The notes under the pieces were generated by a model. That model was not told where the DNA came from. It made no database searches and saw only the letters and a program-made list of their open reading frames with translations. A stretch of DNA of 12,574 nt. Origin: Temnopleurus reevesii. Taxonomy: Eukaryota; Echinodermata; Echinoidea; Temnopleuroida; Temnopleuridae. The stretch spans positions 26,766-39,339 of the forward strand of contig BQKZ01000887.1 in NCBI GenBank assembly GCA_036244855.1, given 5' to 3'. Within the stretch, counting starts at the first letter, position 1. Every line of letters starts with the position of its first letter. Shown here piece after piece: positions 1-8,656 of the stretch. Made by a program: the position numbers and the translations under genes.

Positions 1-517
1 ATAACTACTGACGGTGGTTAACCTTTTGAAAAAAAGACCAAATGAATACGTGGATATAAATGAATGAACATTGTACAAGAATACAGTTGGGAATGAACTG
101 CATTATTACAAGATTAATCAAGTTGTTTAATTTATCATGTTTAGTTAAAGGTAATGTATTTTTCAATGAAAAGGGAAAATGATATATCCTGATCTCAATT
201 TTCATATTCAAAATTGTATTTAGTGCAAATTATACATACATGCAAATTGTCATCCATGTTACCTATATATGAAAAAGAATATATGCAATCATTCCGTCAT
301 ATATGGGATCTAATGAAGACCATAATTGCCATTCTAGATATGACCAAGACGGACAAATTTTACTACAATCTGTAAGACTAACTTAGACACAATATGCGTT
401 TGAGTCTAATTTTCAGTGCTCAATCTTTAAATTAGAGTAATTGACAATTAATCAAACTTACAAAAGCATAGATAATATAATCAAAACTTAATGTAGAGCG
501 CCATTGATATTAAAATT
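1..517. other. AT-rich non-coding sequence, no gene seen
   Basis: I see no supported gene here. The longest open frames are short, AT-driven and show no recognisable protein. There is no RNA gene or clear repeat before the ATC microsatellite that follows. It reads as intergenic or intronic animal DNA. Confidence 0.6.
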
Positions 518-597
518 CTCATCATCACCATTATCATAATCATCATCATCATTATCATCATCATCATCATCATCATCATCACCACCATCGTCATGAT
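518..597. repeat. (ATC)n/(CAT)n microsatellite
   Basis: A trinucleotide repeat of ATC/CAT with scattered ATT, ACC and GTC variants. The purest part, about 563-582, is uninterrupted CAT. A weaker trace of the same motif recurs at about 736-757. The interruptions suggest an old, decaying array. It encodes nothing recognisable on either strand. Confidence 0.9.
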
Positions 598-879
598 TTG
601 CTAATTTTTATCATGATACTTTGTTATGTTCATTTGTATCCATTGTTTGCAGGGCCACATAGAAGGTCACCTTTTGTTGAATGACCTACCCTGTTGAAAC
701 AATAAATGAATAAATAGAGAAATAAATAATTAAATTCATCATCATGATCATCCTCATCCCCTATCTTTCTTTCCATATAGAATACTATTTAGATATATAA
801 ACCAATACCATACCTGCATTTGTTATTACTATTACTTATATATTATTACCCTCAGTTGTTATTTAACAAGAGTCACTTT
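598..879. other. AT-rich non-coding sequence
   Basis: No gene or RNA is seen. The stretch contains a short second patch of ATC repeats (about 736-757) and otherwise unique AT-rich sequence. Confidence 0.5.
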
Positions 880-1040
880 CATATCAAATATAATTCATAT
901 CAATCTGATGAAATATAGAAATAGTAAAAACTGCAGCTAAAATAAAACAATTAGTATCTATCATATCAAATATAATTCATGTAAATCTGGGGAAATATAG
1001 AAAATATCAAAAACTAGTGCTGAAATAAAATAATTATTTA
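880..1040. repeat. Two-copy tandem duplication, period 82 bp
   Basis: Copy 1 runs about 880-961 and copy 2 about 962-1040. Both begin with CATATCAAATATAATTCAT, continue through AATCTG..GAAATATAGAAA and AAAAACT, and end in an AATAAAA-CAATTA type segment. Small substitutions and indels separate the copies, so the duplication is not recent. It has no coding capacity. Confidence 0.85.
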
Positions 1041-1768
1041 TATGCTTTAAAAGGGATATATTTCATGCCTACAGGTACCAGCAACTGTCGTTTTGATCAT
1101 ACTATTCCATATGGTATGGGGGTGGCCAGATGGGCTCTATGAAGTAGAAAATAAATCCCTGCTTCAGATTGATTCTTAGATCTGCTGGTACTGAATCTCA
1201 CAGGAAAACCAACATATTTGGTTCAGAAAACAGCCCAGTTTGCATAGTTACCTGTGAAAAATCTATGTAACTTTCTATAGATTTAATATATTTCTGGATG
1301 GTTTATGTTTTCATCATATTTCCAACTGACATAGTGTTGATTTATTACTTATCAAGCATTTTATCTTATTTTTGTAGATGAGTGAAAGAAAGTGTCATAC
1401 ATTTTATTTCAAAGATTAGATCGAGAGAGAAGAAAGAGAGATAAAGAAAGATATGGTAAATCATGCCCTCCAAAATAACTGTTTGGTTGCCTTCCAGACA
1501 ACTGAAATGTTATATTGTACTCTGTTTAGAATAATATATTTCGCATGAGTCTTTACAATTTATGGAACTTGTGAAAACCTTCAGAAGGCCCCCAAAGAAA
1601 CCAACCCTGGCCTGATGGAAGGTTTCTTTACTTAACCCTTTCTCCGCTTTCTTACTCTATTCAATCTTATTTCCTACATCCAATGTTTAAAAAATAATCA
1701 GTTGACACTCTTTTTAAAAATTGCCACATATCGGACATTGGTAATTCACTCTGCTGTTCCTGTAACCT
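1041..1768. other. Unique non-coding sequence
   Basis: No gene is seen. There is a purine-rich patch (about 1421-1453, repeated GAGA/AAAGA) and a perfect 9-bp inverted repeat AAAGAAACC / GGTTTCTTT (1594-1602 and 1621-1629, 18-base loop). Neither is enough to name a feature. Confidence 0.5.
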
Positions 1769-1785
1769 CCCCCCCCCCCACCCCC
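1769..1785. repeat. Poly-C tract (C11-A-C5)
   Basis: A run of eleven C, one A and five C. On the minus strand this is a G-run able to form G-rich structure or to slip in replication. The glycine run in the minus-strand translation comes only from this tract. Confidence 0.9.
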
Positions 1786-2015
1786 AAGAAAAATTGTCCG
1801 ACTAGTGTAACAACTTGAAATGACCCGAAATATACAAGAAGAAACAAACAGTTCAAGGGTCCAACCAAGATTGAAGAAAAGCTTGAGAAATAACGACAGA
1901 AATAAACGAGGTAGAAAAAAAAGTTGAACTGGTTGTCTTGGTTGTTTGATCAGGGGGCATGGCTGTGTGTGTATTACTGGTTCCATTACGTATTTAGATA
2001 GCGTGAGGACCAAGC

Positions 2016-2067
2016 AGCCGCTACAGTTGCGGCTTGCGGCAGCCGAGCAATGGTTGTTTCATCGCTT
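2016..2067. other. Small GC-rich block with overlapping hairpins
   Basis: AGCCGC (2016-2021) pairs with GCGGCT (2029-2034) across a 7-base loop. A second stem, CGGCT / AGCCG, overlaps it immediately downstream (about 2030-2045). The block is clearly GC-richer than its surroundings. The role is unknown; a regulatory element or a remnant of a mobile element would both fit. Confidence 0.4.
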
Positions 2068-2200
2068 CACCTGAATCAACATGCCACCGCATCCACACTG
2101 ACCATTTATTACGCTCCAATGTACATTTCTTAGCTGTGGGATCTTACGTCAAGGGGAGATTTTAATTCTATTTCTATGTTAGGATAGACAGTTTGCTACT

Positions 2201-2384
2201 GTTATCATCATTATTATTATCACCATCATCATCACTATTATCTCTATCACCATCATCATCATCATCATAACCATCATCATCATCATCATCACCATCACCA
2301 TCACCATCATCATTACCATCACCATAACCATTATCATCACCATCATCAACACCACCACCATCATCACCATCATAATAATATAAA
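2201..2384. repeat. Long (ATC)n/(CAT)n microsatellite
   Basis: About 180 bases of CAT/ATC trinucleotides mixed with ACC, ATT and AAC variants, including CACCAT hexamer runs. Translation gives only Met/Val or His/Ile runs, so any open frame here is an artefact of the repeat. It is the same motif as the array at 518-597. Confidence 0.92.
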
Positions 2385-3260
2385 AAAGAAGTAATAGTAA
2401 TAGTATTAAAATCTTTAGTATTTTCATAAATCTGAGAAGCTGACCTTGTCCTTCGTAATTTTTGTGAATGATCCGGTTATTTTTAAATAAAGATTGACAT
2501 ACGTTCCATTATGGCTCCTTAGTTCAAATGTTTAACTGTCAAATGAGTGACTAGTGATATGGATGATTGAGTGAATTTTGTATGAATTTATTAGATCAGA
2601 TCAAATTAAGATTCTTAAGATGAAATAAATGATATTTCAGGTTAGCAAAATCTATTACCATTATACATGTACATTAGAATCATCTATAATTATTTCTCAT
2701 TTGGATTTCGCCAAAATTTTATTTTCAGTGCTTTAAAAGCATATTTTTTCAACCTCGGGATCATTTCCCCAAATTTCTGTGGTTTTTTAATGCTCATTTT
2801 GCCTATATTCTGTACATTTCATTCAGTCATTTTTGATAAAAATCCATTTCATTGTCATGGATTGGTGATAACAATATCAGTAACAATACAATGCTTGTAT
2901 CAACTCAATTTTATCCAGAAATGAATGCTAAGCACTCTGAATGTAGTTTTCTATATTACTATTGATTCCTACATGCATATGTAAAAAAATATGTGACGTT
3001 CTGGCAGCTTGGAGTATGAATATTGTATCAGAGAGTGTATGTATATACAGACTGCTTTCACCTACGCTTCAGACACAAACCTTGGCATTGTCTCTAATTT
3101 CTACACAAGGTCTGGAAGATTAGACTATGTTTTAGATGATTTTGTCTCTGCAATTCAAACCTGATTGTGTTTTTAATGAAAATTGTCTTCAGATTTGCCT
3201 ATCGGGGATGAAATATTGTGCTCATAGTTGCTAAATTATCACAGAGTCTGACTACAAAGA
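2385..3260. other. AT-rich non-coding sequence upstream of putative promoter
   Basis: No gene, RNA or clear repeat is seen. An 85-codon plus-strand open frame at 2667-2924 is hydrophobic because of T-rich composition and has no recognisable domain. I treat the whole stretch as intergenic or distal upstream sequence. Confidence 0.5.
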
Positions 3261-3300
3261 CCAATTCCCGCCCGCCCATCTCGCAGCTCTTTGCCTAGCT
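3261..3300 (+). promoter_or_regulatory. Putative promoter: CCAAT box next to GC-rich box
   Basis: CCAAT lies at 3261-3265, followed directly by CCCGCCCGCCC at 3267-3277, a Sp/KLF-type GC box. The GC content rises sharply here compared with kilobases of AT-rich flank. No clear TATA box is placed at the usual distance, which would fit a TATA-less promoter. Transcription would then start roughly between 3290 and 3340. This is inferred from motifs and composition only. Confidence 0.4.
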
Positions 3301-3549
3301 AGCTCTCTGGTGTCGTCATCACCATCACGTTGTCGATGGCGCGAGCTTGATATATCGCCCTGCTTTTAATCAGCTGGTAGTGTGTGTACATAGACGAGAG
3401 AAGGTTAGATTAAGCTCATCAACGAAGCTGCCTATAGCCCTGCAAACAGCAGAGCAGCCATCTTTGACGCAACAAGCAAAATATACCAGCTTTCTACCGC
3501 TCGTAAAAAAGCCACCATCTTCGCAGGCACCTGTGGGTTTGTTGTTGAG
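3300..3549 (+). other. Putative non-coding first exon of a spliced gene (start approximate)
   Basis: This GC-richer stretch follows the CCAAT/GC box and ends in a splice donor, TTGAG|GTAGGG, with GT at 3550-3551. The only early ATG (3335) opens a four-codon frame, ATGGCGCGAGCT then TGA, in a weak start context, so it could act as a small upstream ORF. A longer open frame (3347-3553) has no ATG and no recognisable domain. If this exon is joined to the exon at 12314, the TGA at 3546-3548 falls in frame a few codons before the ATG at 12331. The stretch would then be 5' untranslated sequence. The exact 5' end is unknown; donor and composition are seen, the exon itself is inferred. Confidence 0.4.
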
Positions 3550-3904
3550 GTAGGGACACGGTTTTGTTTTGTTTACATTTTGAAAGCAGGGAAAGGTTTA
3601 ATTTTTATGATGTGTAGCTCATTTCTTGTATGCTATTTGTGTGAACTTGGCAGCTGGAATCAAGTGAGGGTAGATGACATGAGAGTATATTTCATTTTTT
3701 ATATGATCATAAATTGATGTAGATAATATCATGAAGCTTTCCTTTTATTTATGCATTTAATCATTGTTTTTTTTTCCAACAGTATTGTTATACCCTAAAT
3801 GCTCATGTTTTAGCAGGCTCTCCTTTCTCTTCAATTTCATATATTCTCCTGCTGCCTGTATATTTTAGGACCCTAGTTGTAGCCCAGATGTTATCTGTTG
3901 TGCA

Positions 3905-4192
3905 AACATCACAATAATAGGTCTAGTTATATAGCGCAATCATGATATGCAGAAACTTTACTGCGCTTGATACTAGGTACCATATTATTACCCTGGCTAT
4001 AACTGTCTAGCAATCCACTCAGGCACTTAAGCATGCTAAGGAATCAATTCCTGCCAGGTACCCATTTTTACATGGGTTGAGTGCAGCACAGTGTAGATAA
4101 ATTTCTTTCTACAGGAAATTAACGCCATTGATGGGATTTGAACCTTAGACCCTTTAGATGAAAGAGTCAGAACCACTACACCATGCTGCTTC
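3905..4192 (-). mobile_element. tRNA-derived SINE with Nin-DC-like central domain
   Basis: Read on the minus strand, the element starts with a tRNA-like head. An RNA polymerase III A box, TGGTGTAGTGG, lies at plus positions 4173-4183. A B box, GGTTCAAATCC, lies at 4134-4144. Downstream comes a body (plus about 4031-4083) with CAACCCATG..AAATGGGTACCTGGCAGGAATTGATTCCTT. This resembles the Nin-DC domain shared by SINEs of many invertebrates. The 3' end (plus about 3905-3925) is CTAGACCTATTATTG, an ATT-type tail like that of other SINEs of this class. The element is about 285 bp. It encodes no protein and would depend on a LINE reverse transcriptase for movement. Minor divergence suggests an inactive old copy. 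The domain name is from memory of the family, not from a search. Confidence 0.8.
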
Positions 4193-4279
4193 ACATCATC
4201 TCTGAAAAACTGTATGATATGATTTTTTCTTTTACTGCTGCTCACAAAGTAATTGAATGTCTGAAGTGGAACCTGTCCA

Positions 4280-4426
4280 GGGCCCTATTGCATAAAAAGT
4301 TGCGTTTAAAGGCAACTCAGAAAATTAAACGCAAGTCGTAAATACTCTCTCCTGATTGGTCGAAAATGGAGTTGCGTTAAATTTTCCATTTTGCATTTAA
4401 ACACAACTTTTTATGCAATTGGGCCC
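4280..4426. mobile_element. Foldback MITE with GGGCCC termini
   Basis: The left end GGGCCCTATTGCATAAAAAG continues into GTTGCGTTTAAA. It matches the reverse complement of the right end over about 35 bp with roughly three mismatches. A second inverted pair sits inside: 4320-4334 against 4372-4386, 14 of 15 matching. The whole 147-bp element can therefore fold into a nested hairpin. It has no coding capacity and no convincing target-site duplication (flanks TGTCCA and AGATCT). Its small size and terminal inverted repeats make it a non-autonomous DNA transposon. The superfamily is not assigned. Confidence 0.8.
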
Positions 4427-5720
4427 AGATCTATACATCTAATCAATAATGATTAATCAATGCGATGTTTTAATGATCATAGCTGTGTATCCGCCAGATA
4501 TTGTAATTATTACCAACCCATAGGGGCAATGTAGTCAGTGACAAGGAAAACTCATTTTCATTTTTTCGCATGGCGTTTGAGCAAGAGGAAACAGCAATAC
4601 AGTAGTTGTATTGTGTTGTGACAGAACTTTGCTTGAACCGGACATCGTTCCAGAGTGTTCAAGCTAATGTCTTTTGCAGGTTGGAGCCAAAATGGCACAC
4701 CATTTATCGTTTTGAACTTTACTTTGTCCATGCAAAAGTTTGCGAAAGGCAAGCTAAATATTAGGTAGAGCTCAAATGTGTTGTAACTTTAATTCTGCTC
4801 ATTAAAAAATTCTATCAATGTAATTCAGTGAAATCTTTCATAGTGATTACCTTTTGACAATGATGAGTTCTTTAGATTAGGAGAATAACTTTGTGTTTTA
4901 CAACCTGTAAATAGCAGAGTATTAAAGCTTTTGTTTAGCAGATTTGCCATGAACTTGATTGCTTCAGTTTTAATTTATCATTGGTTCTGGGATTTATAGT
5001 AAGAACAGGAAGCAAATAATTCTGAATTGTTGCATTTTATTTGTCATTTGTGAGAGGATCTGTTGAAAATTTTGTTATATTTAGTTTTGTTATGATATAT
5101 TTATTACTGAAAGTTCTAATTTCCCCTGTGTTACATTTTAGTACATATGGTTTACCATGGAAAACTTTTGATCCATGGTACTTCATCACATAAAACTTGT
5201 AATATGAATTATCATTTAAAAAAAATTAGGTGAAATATTAGAAATTGCGTTGTAATACTATAGTAATTGCACCTGTGACCATGTATTGATTAACAATACA
5301 TCACTACAAACACATATTCAATGCGGGCCATATGTTAACTTCATAAAGCTGTTGGCGATAGTTACGAAAGCAGAACTATTTTTTTCCAATACATATTGAC
5401 TGAATTGATTTGCATATTACATTGCATGTGTAACAGATGAAGGAAGGAAAAGCAATGCTACTATGTATATTTAATATTGTTTTCTCTTACAATACACAGT
5501 CCTTAAATTCCAAAATATTAAGGACAAGGACAAGGACATTTTTGATAGAACACATTTTAACATAACAGCACAAAAGGAAATTGAAAAAGGGGGTACCAAA
5601 AATCCCCAGTCCCCATCAAAAGAAGTCCAGTGAGAAGGGCATTCAGGCCAATCAGGCCAGTCAGTAGGGTATACAAGGCTCTCAGTTTGTAGCTTTTTAT
5701 GAGAGTGATTTTGAATTATG
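4427..5720. other. Unique AT-rich non-coding sequence
   Basis: No gene is seen. Minor structures are a perfect 9-bp inverted repeat TACCATGGA / TCCATGGTA (5153-5161 and 5172-5180), a 7-bp one TCCTTAA / TTAAGGA (5500-5506 and 5518-5524), and three AAGGAC hexamers in a row (about 5520-5537). A minus-strand 64-codon frame at 4558-4752 has no recognisable domain. Confidence 0.5.
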
Positions 5721-5890
5721 CAGTCAAATCTGACTACCTGTATAGAAAGACCACCTATCTATAAAGACCACCTTTATTGACTCCCTGGAACGCAACTTAC
5801 AAGTAAATGAACCTGTCTACAGAGACCTACTGCATTTGAAGACCAGATTTTCTGTCTCACTTAGATGTTCTTTATAGACAGGTTTGACTG
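5721..5890. mobile_element. Short terminal-inverted-repeat element (CAGTCAAA...TTTGACTG)
   Basis: The left end is CAGTCAAATCTGACTACCTG followed by TATAGAAAGACC. The reverse complement of the right end is CAGTCAAACCTGTCTATAAA followed by GAAC. The ends match apart from a few inserted bases. The motif AAAGACCACCT occurs at 5746-5756 and again at 5763-5773, spaced 17 bp, with decayed relatives (GAGACCTACT, GAAGACCAG) further on. The 170-bp element has no coding capacity and no clear target-site duplication. A non-autonomous DNA transposon is the best reading; the superfamily is not assigned. Confidence 0.7.
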
Positions 5891-5949
5891 TACCTCCCCC
5901 GTCTCACTTTCACCGTCTTGTAATTTCCTTTTCTTTCATCCTCATCTCT

Positions 5950-6418
5950 GTCCATCCCACATCCTCCTCCTTTGTGATTTCCAACACTCTCCTTCAACTA
6001 AACCAGTTGCCTCCTTATCATGATGTTACCCTACATGAAACAACCCCCCCCCTACCACCACCACCCCAACTTATTCACCTCATCATTAACCGTTACCTAT
6101 CTTGGGTTCTTTCCCCCTTTTATAAAAACCATCTTGAGATGGTTTTCTGGACACCGGTGTGGAACCATGTCCTTTGGTGTCCATCCCACATGATCCTCTT
6201 CCTTTGTGATTTCAAACATCTCTCGCTCAACTAAACCAGTTGCCTCCTATCTTAATGTCACCCCAGCTGACCCCAGAAGCCCTCCCCCACCCACTACCCC
6301 AACCAACTCACCCCATCAATAAAACATTACCTATCTTAGATTCTCCCCCTCCAATAAAACCATCTTGAGATGATTTTCTCTCTGGACACCACCGTCGTCA
6401 AACCATCTCCGTGGACGG
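5950..6418. repeat. Tandem duplication, period about 229 bp, pyrimidine-rich
   Basis: Copy A (5950-6178) and copy B (6179-about 6418) both start GTCCATCCCACAT. They share CCTTTGTGATTTC, CAACTAAACCAGTTGCCTCC, ATTACCTATCTT-type and AAAACCATCTTGAGATG blocks in the same order. The copies differ by many substitutions and small indels. The C-rich composition keeps a plus-strand frame open through copy A, but copy B does not preserve that frame, so it is not coding. Confidence 0.85.
6125..6146. repeat. Near-perfect 22-bp palindrome, repeated at 6356-6377
   Basis: AAAACCATCT, then TG, then AGATGGTTTT: ten paired bases with a two-base centre. The second copy of the surrounding duplication keeps it with one mismatch (6356-6377). 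It could be the tip of an inverted-repeat element or a dimeric protein-binding site; the sequence does not say which. Confidence 0.7.
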
Positions 6419-6640
6419 TAGGCGTATGTTTACACCAGATGTTGAGGGGTTAATACCATCCATTATGCCGCACATCTGGCGGCCGGGGTGCCTGTTTTGG
6501 GAAAGCGATTAGACGCACATGTGGCGCGATTCCGTAATGAGAATAGCAAGTTGGCGCGAAAAGACACACATCTATTACATGTTGGTGTATTAATTTTGCA
6601 GAGATGCAGGCGTGAAGGATATGTCATGAGCAAGGCAGTA
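6405..6640. promoter_or_regulatory. CpG-rich island with E-box and E2F-like motifs
   Basis: A local rise in GC and CpG within AT-rich DNA. It contains a perfect palindromic E-box, CACATGTG (6516-6523), two GGCGCG boxes, and TTGGCGCGAAAA (6551-6562). The reverse complement of the last, TTTTCGCGCCAA, contains the E2F-type core TTTCGCGC. A minus-strand 65-codon frame (6463-6660) overlaps it but lacks recognisable domains. A regulatory element or an alternative promoter inside the putative intron are possible. This is motif evidence only. Confidence 0.35.
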
Positions 6641-8216
6641 TAGATTTTAAAGGGATGCACATAGAGAGATAGCTTGTTAAAAATTTAATGAACAAAGACC
6701 CTTCTCACCGCTCAGCCCCAAGTATAAGGATTTGATTATTCATTGCAATAAGATGATGAAATAAATTGGTCATATAATAATGCAGTAAATTGGTCATAGG
6801 TATATTCAACAAATTCATGCAAGGATGTATGAAATGTGTCTTTCATGACAGTCTTTTAAAGATAGGATTTGATTCTGAAAATGCAGAAAATGAATATTCA
6901 CAAATTGAAAAGCAATCATTCTCAAGGCATAAAACTAAAATTAAATATCCAATATTTGTCAAATTTCAAATTTATTTAATCTGTATTGAAAGTATGATGA
7001 GCAAACAAAACAATAAGGGAATATATAGTCCACTAGCCATGCTTATGGTTCCAACTGTGCTTGGTGTATGTGTAGACGAAAAAAAAATCATACATTCTGA
7101 AACAGTTTTACATTATCATGATTGATATTTCCCTGTCTAAATGCTTGTAAATATGCTGATGAATGAATATGAATGTAAGATTACTTGCAAATTATTTCCT
7201 TACCAGAGTTTGAGATTAATTTGAAGAAAAAAATGTAATGGAGATGTACTTTATGACAGTTATTTGCTATCTTTGCTTCTGCAAATTAAATGATTAGGCA
7301 AACAGTAAAAGTATTCACTTTCTAAGGAATCTTTTTTCATAGGTTATTGGAATATTATTCAATCCATATGAACCAGAAGGTCTGAATGTATTAGAAAAAA
7401 AATGACCGTGCGTATCATAATATTCCGTCATGTGCACTAAAAAGTAACAAATGATATCATTTTTATGCCACTTTCTTTCAATGATGTCTAAGGATTTATT
7501 TAGATTTTATTTAAAAAAATATTTGCCTTTGCTATGATAAACTTTCGAAGTCGTTCGGGAGTTGAAGGTCCATGGTAGTTGTAAGCATTAGATAGTGATT
7601 ATTGGTTTTTTTTGTATTCAATATGAGTATTCAATAAACTGATATATTACACTTGAATATAAGAGTTTGTATTCTGGAAAGTTGGAGTTTATATTACTTA
7701 TCAATGATAAATCTAATATTCATCTGCGTAAATCAACTTTGATAATTTGTGTTGCATTTAAACTGTTTTATTAGCAGTATCTTTTTGAAAGAGATTGAGT
7801 TCATACATATAAACTTACCTCCTATCAAAACCAATTCTTACATTCTGAATACTGCACACGTGTAATGCATAGGTAAATCGTACATTTGCTGGTAGCCTTT
7901 CGCAGCTGTTTTTCTCTCTATTCTTTTATATCTAGATCGCATTGAGATTTGTGTCATTGAAGTTGATGGTCATACTATTTTACCTTCTGAGATGGAATAT
8001 GCGGGTACATAATATTCTTTCTATTGTTTTCTGCCTAATACGGGGGAAGCATATATATATATTTATAAATATATTACACAAGTTTTATGGTTAATCTCCT
8101 TTTCTTTTTCTTTTCTCATTTCCCCGTTTTATGTTGGTTTTAATTGATGCTAAGTACTCTGTATTTTCCCTTCAGCCTGTGATAAAGCAGTCTTTTTTTT
8201 AATATAACTACAATTA
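6641..8216. other. AT-rich non-coding sequence
   Basis: No gene is seen. A plus-strand frame at 6790-7125 is the longest, but it has no ATG at its start and no domain. A 13-bp direct repeat TAAATTGGTCATA occurs twice close together (about 6762-6774 and 6786-6798). A short TA-rich patch lies at 8050-8076. The rest is unique. Confidence 0.5.
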
Positions 8217-8287
8217 TGTATCTATATCTCTATCTATCTATATTTCTATTTATCTATCTATTTGTCTATCTACCTATCTATCTATCC
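8217..8287. repeat. (TATC)n microsatellite, imperfect
   Basis: About 70 bases of TATC/TCTA tetranucleotides with TTTC, GTCT and CTAC interruptions. A second patch, with TTTC leading into TATC, follows at 8369-8414. Confidence 0.9.
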
Positions 8288-8368
8288 TTTAGTGTAGCTT
8301 CAAATCTTTGTCGAACTTTGAGCAAATTTTTGTAAAGGTTTCCATCATGATCCGACATTTCTGTTGCT

Positions 8369-8414
8369 CTCTTCTTTCTTTCTTTCTATCTATCATCTAT
8401 CTATCTATCTTTTT
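8369..8414. repeat. (CTTT)n-(CTAT)n microsatellite
   Basis: A short block of CTTT repeats passes into CTAT repeats. It is part of a pyrimidine-rich zone that continues to about 8690. Confidence 0.85.
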
Positions 8415-8521
8415 CCACTGCTCTTTATTCCTTCTTCTTTTCTCTTCTTAACGTCTCCTGTTCATTCTTTTTCACCATCATTGTTATATTCTTCTCACTT
8501 TTAACTCTTTTTGTTCCATAG

Positions 8522-8656
8522 CTTCTCCCTTCTTCTTCTTTCTTCTTTGTTTTTTCTTTTTCTTCTTCTTCCCCCTCCTCCTCATCCCCCACTCCTCCTC
8601 CTTCTTCTTCTTCTTCTTCTTCTTCTTCTTCTTCTTCTTCTTCTTCTTTCTTTTCC
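8522..8656. repeat. Polypyrimidine tract with (CTT)16 core
   Basis: About 135 bases that are pyrimidine on the plus strand except for three purines (8549, 8584, 8591). The core, 8601-8648, is sixteen uninterrupted CTT units (GAA on the other strand). Long GAA/TTC tracts are known to form triplex (H-DNA) structures and to vary in length. Open frames in this zone read as poly-Leu, poly-Glu or poly-Arg and are artefacts of the repeat. Confidence 0.95.

Noticed and set aside
2179..2427. Minus-strand open frame rich in Met and Val
   Set aside because: It is a translation of the CAT/ATC microsatellite and has no real protein character.
3347..3553. 68-codon open frame in the putative first exon as a protein
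   Set aside because: It starts at TTG with no ATG at its start, has no domain, and its stop spans the splice donor. Joined to the exon at 12314 in this frame, a TAA follows at once. Untranslated leader is the better reading.
4130..4192. A functional minus-strand tRNA gene
   Set aside because: A and B boxes are present, but the 5' and 3' acceptor arms do not pair convincingly and the sequence continues into a SINE body. It is a tRNA-derived SINE head.
5884..6234. 116-codon plus-strand open frame, Pro/Ser/Leu-rich
   Set aside because: It begins at TTG inside the end of a transposon relic, and its composition follows the C-rich tandem duplication. The second copy of the duplication does not keep the frame.
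6790..7125. 111-codon plus-strand open frame
   Set aside because: It starts at TTG rather than ATG, has no recognisable domain, and lies in AT-rich sequence with no splice or promoter signals linked to it.
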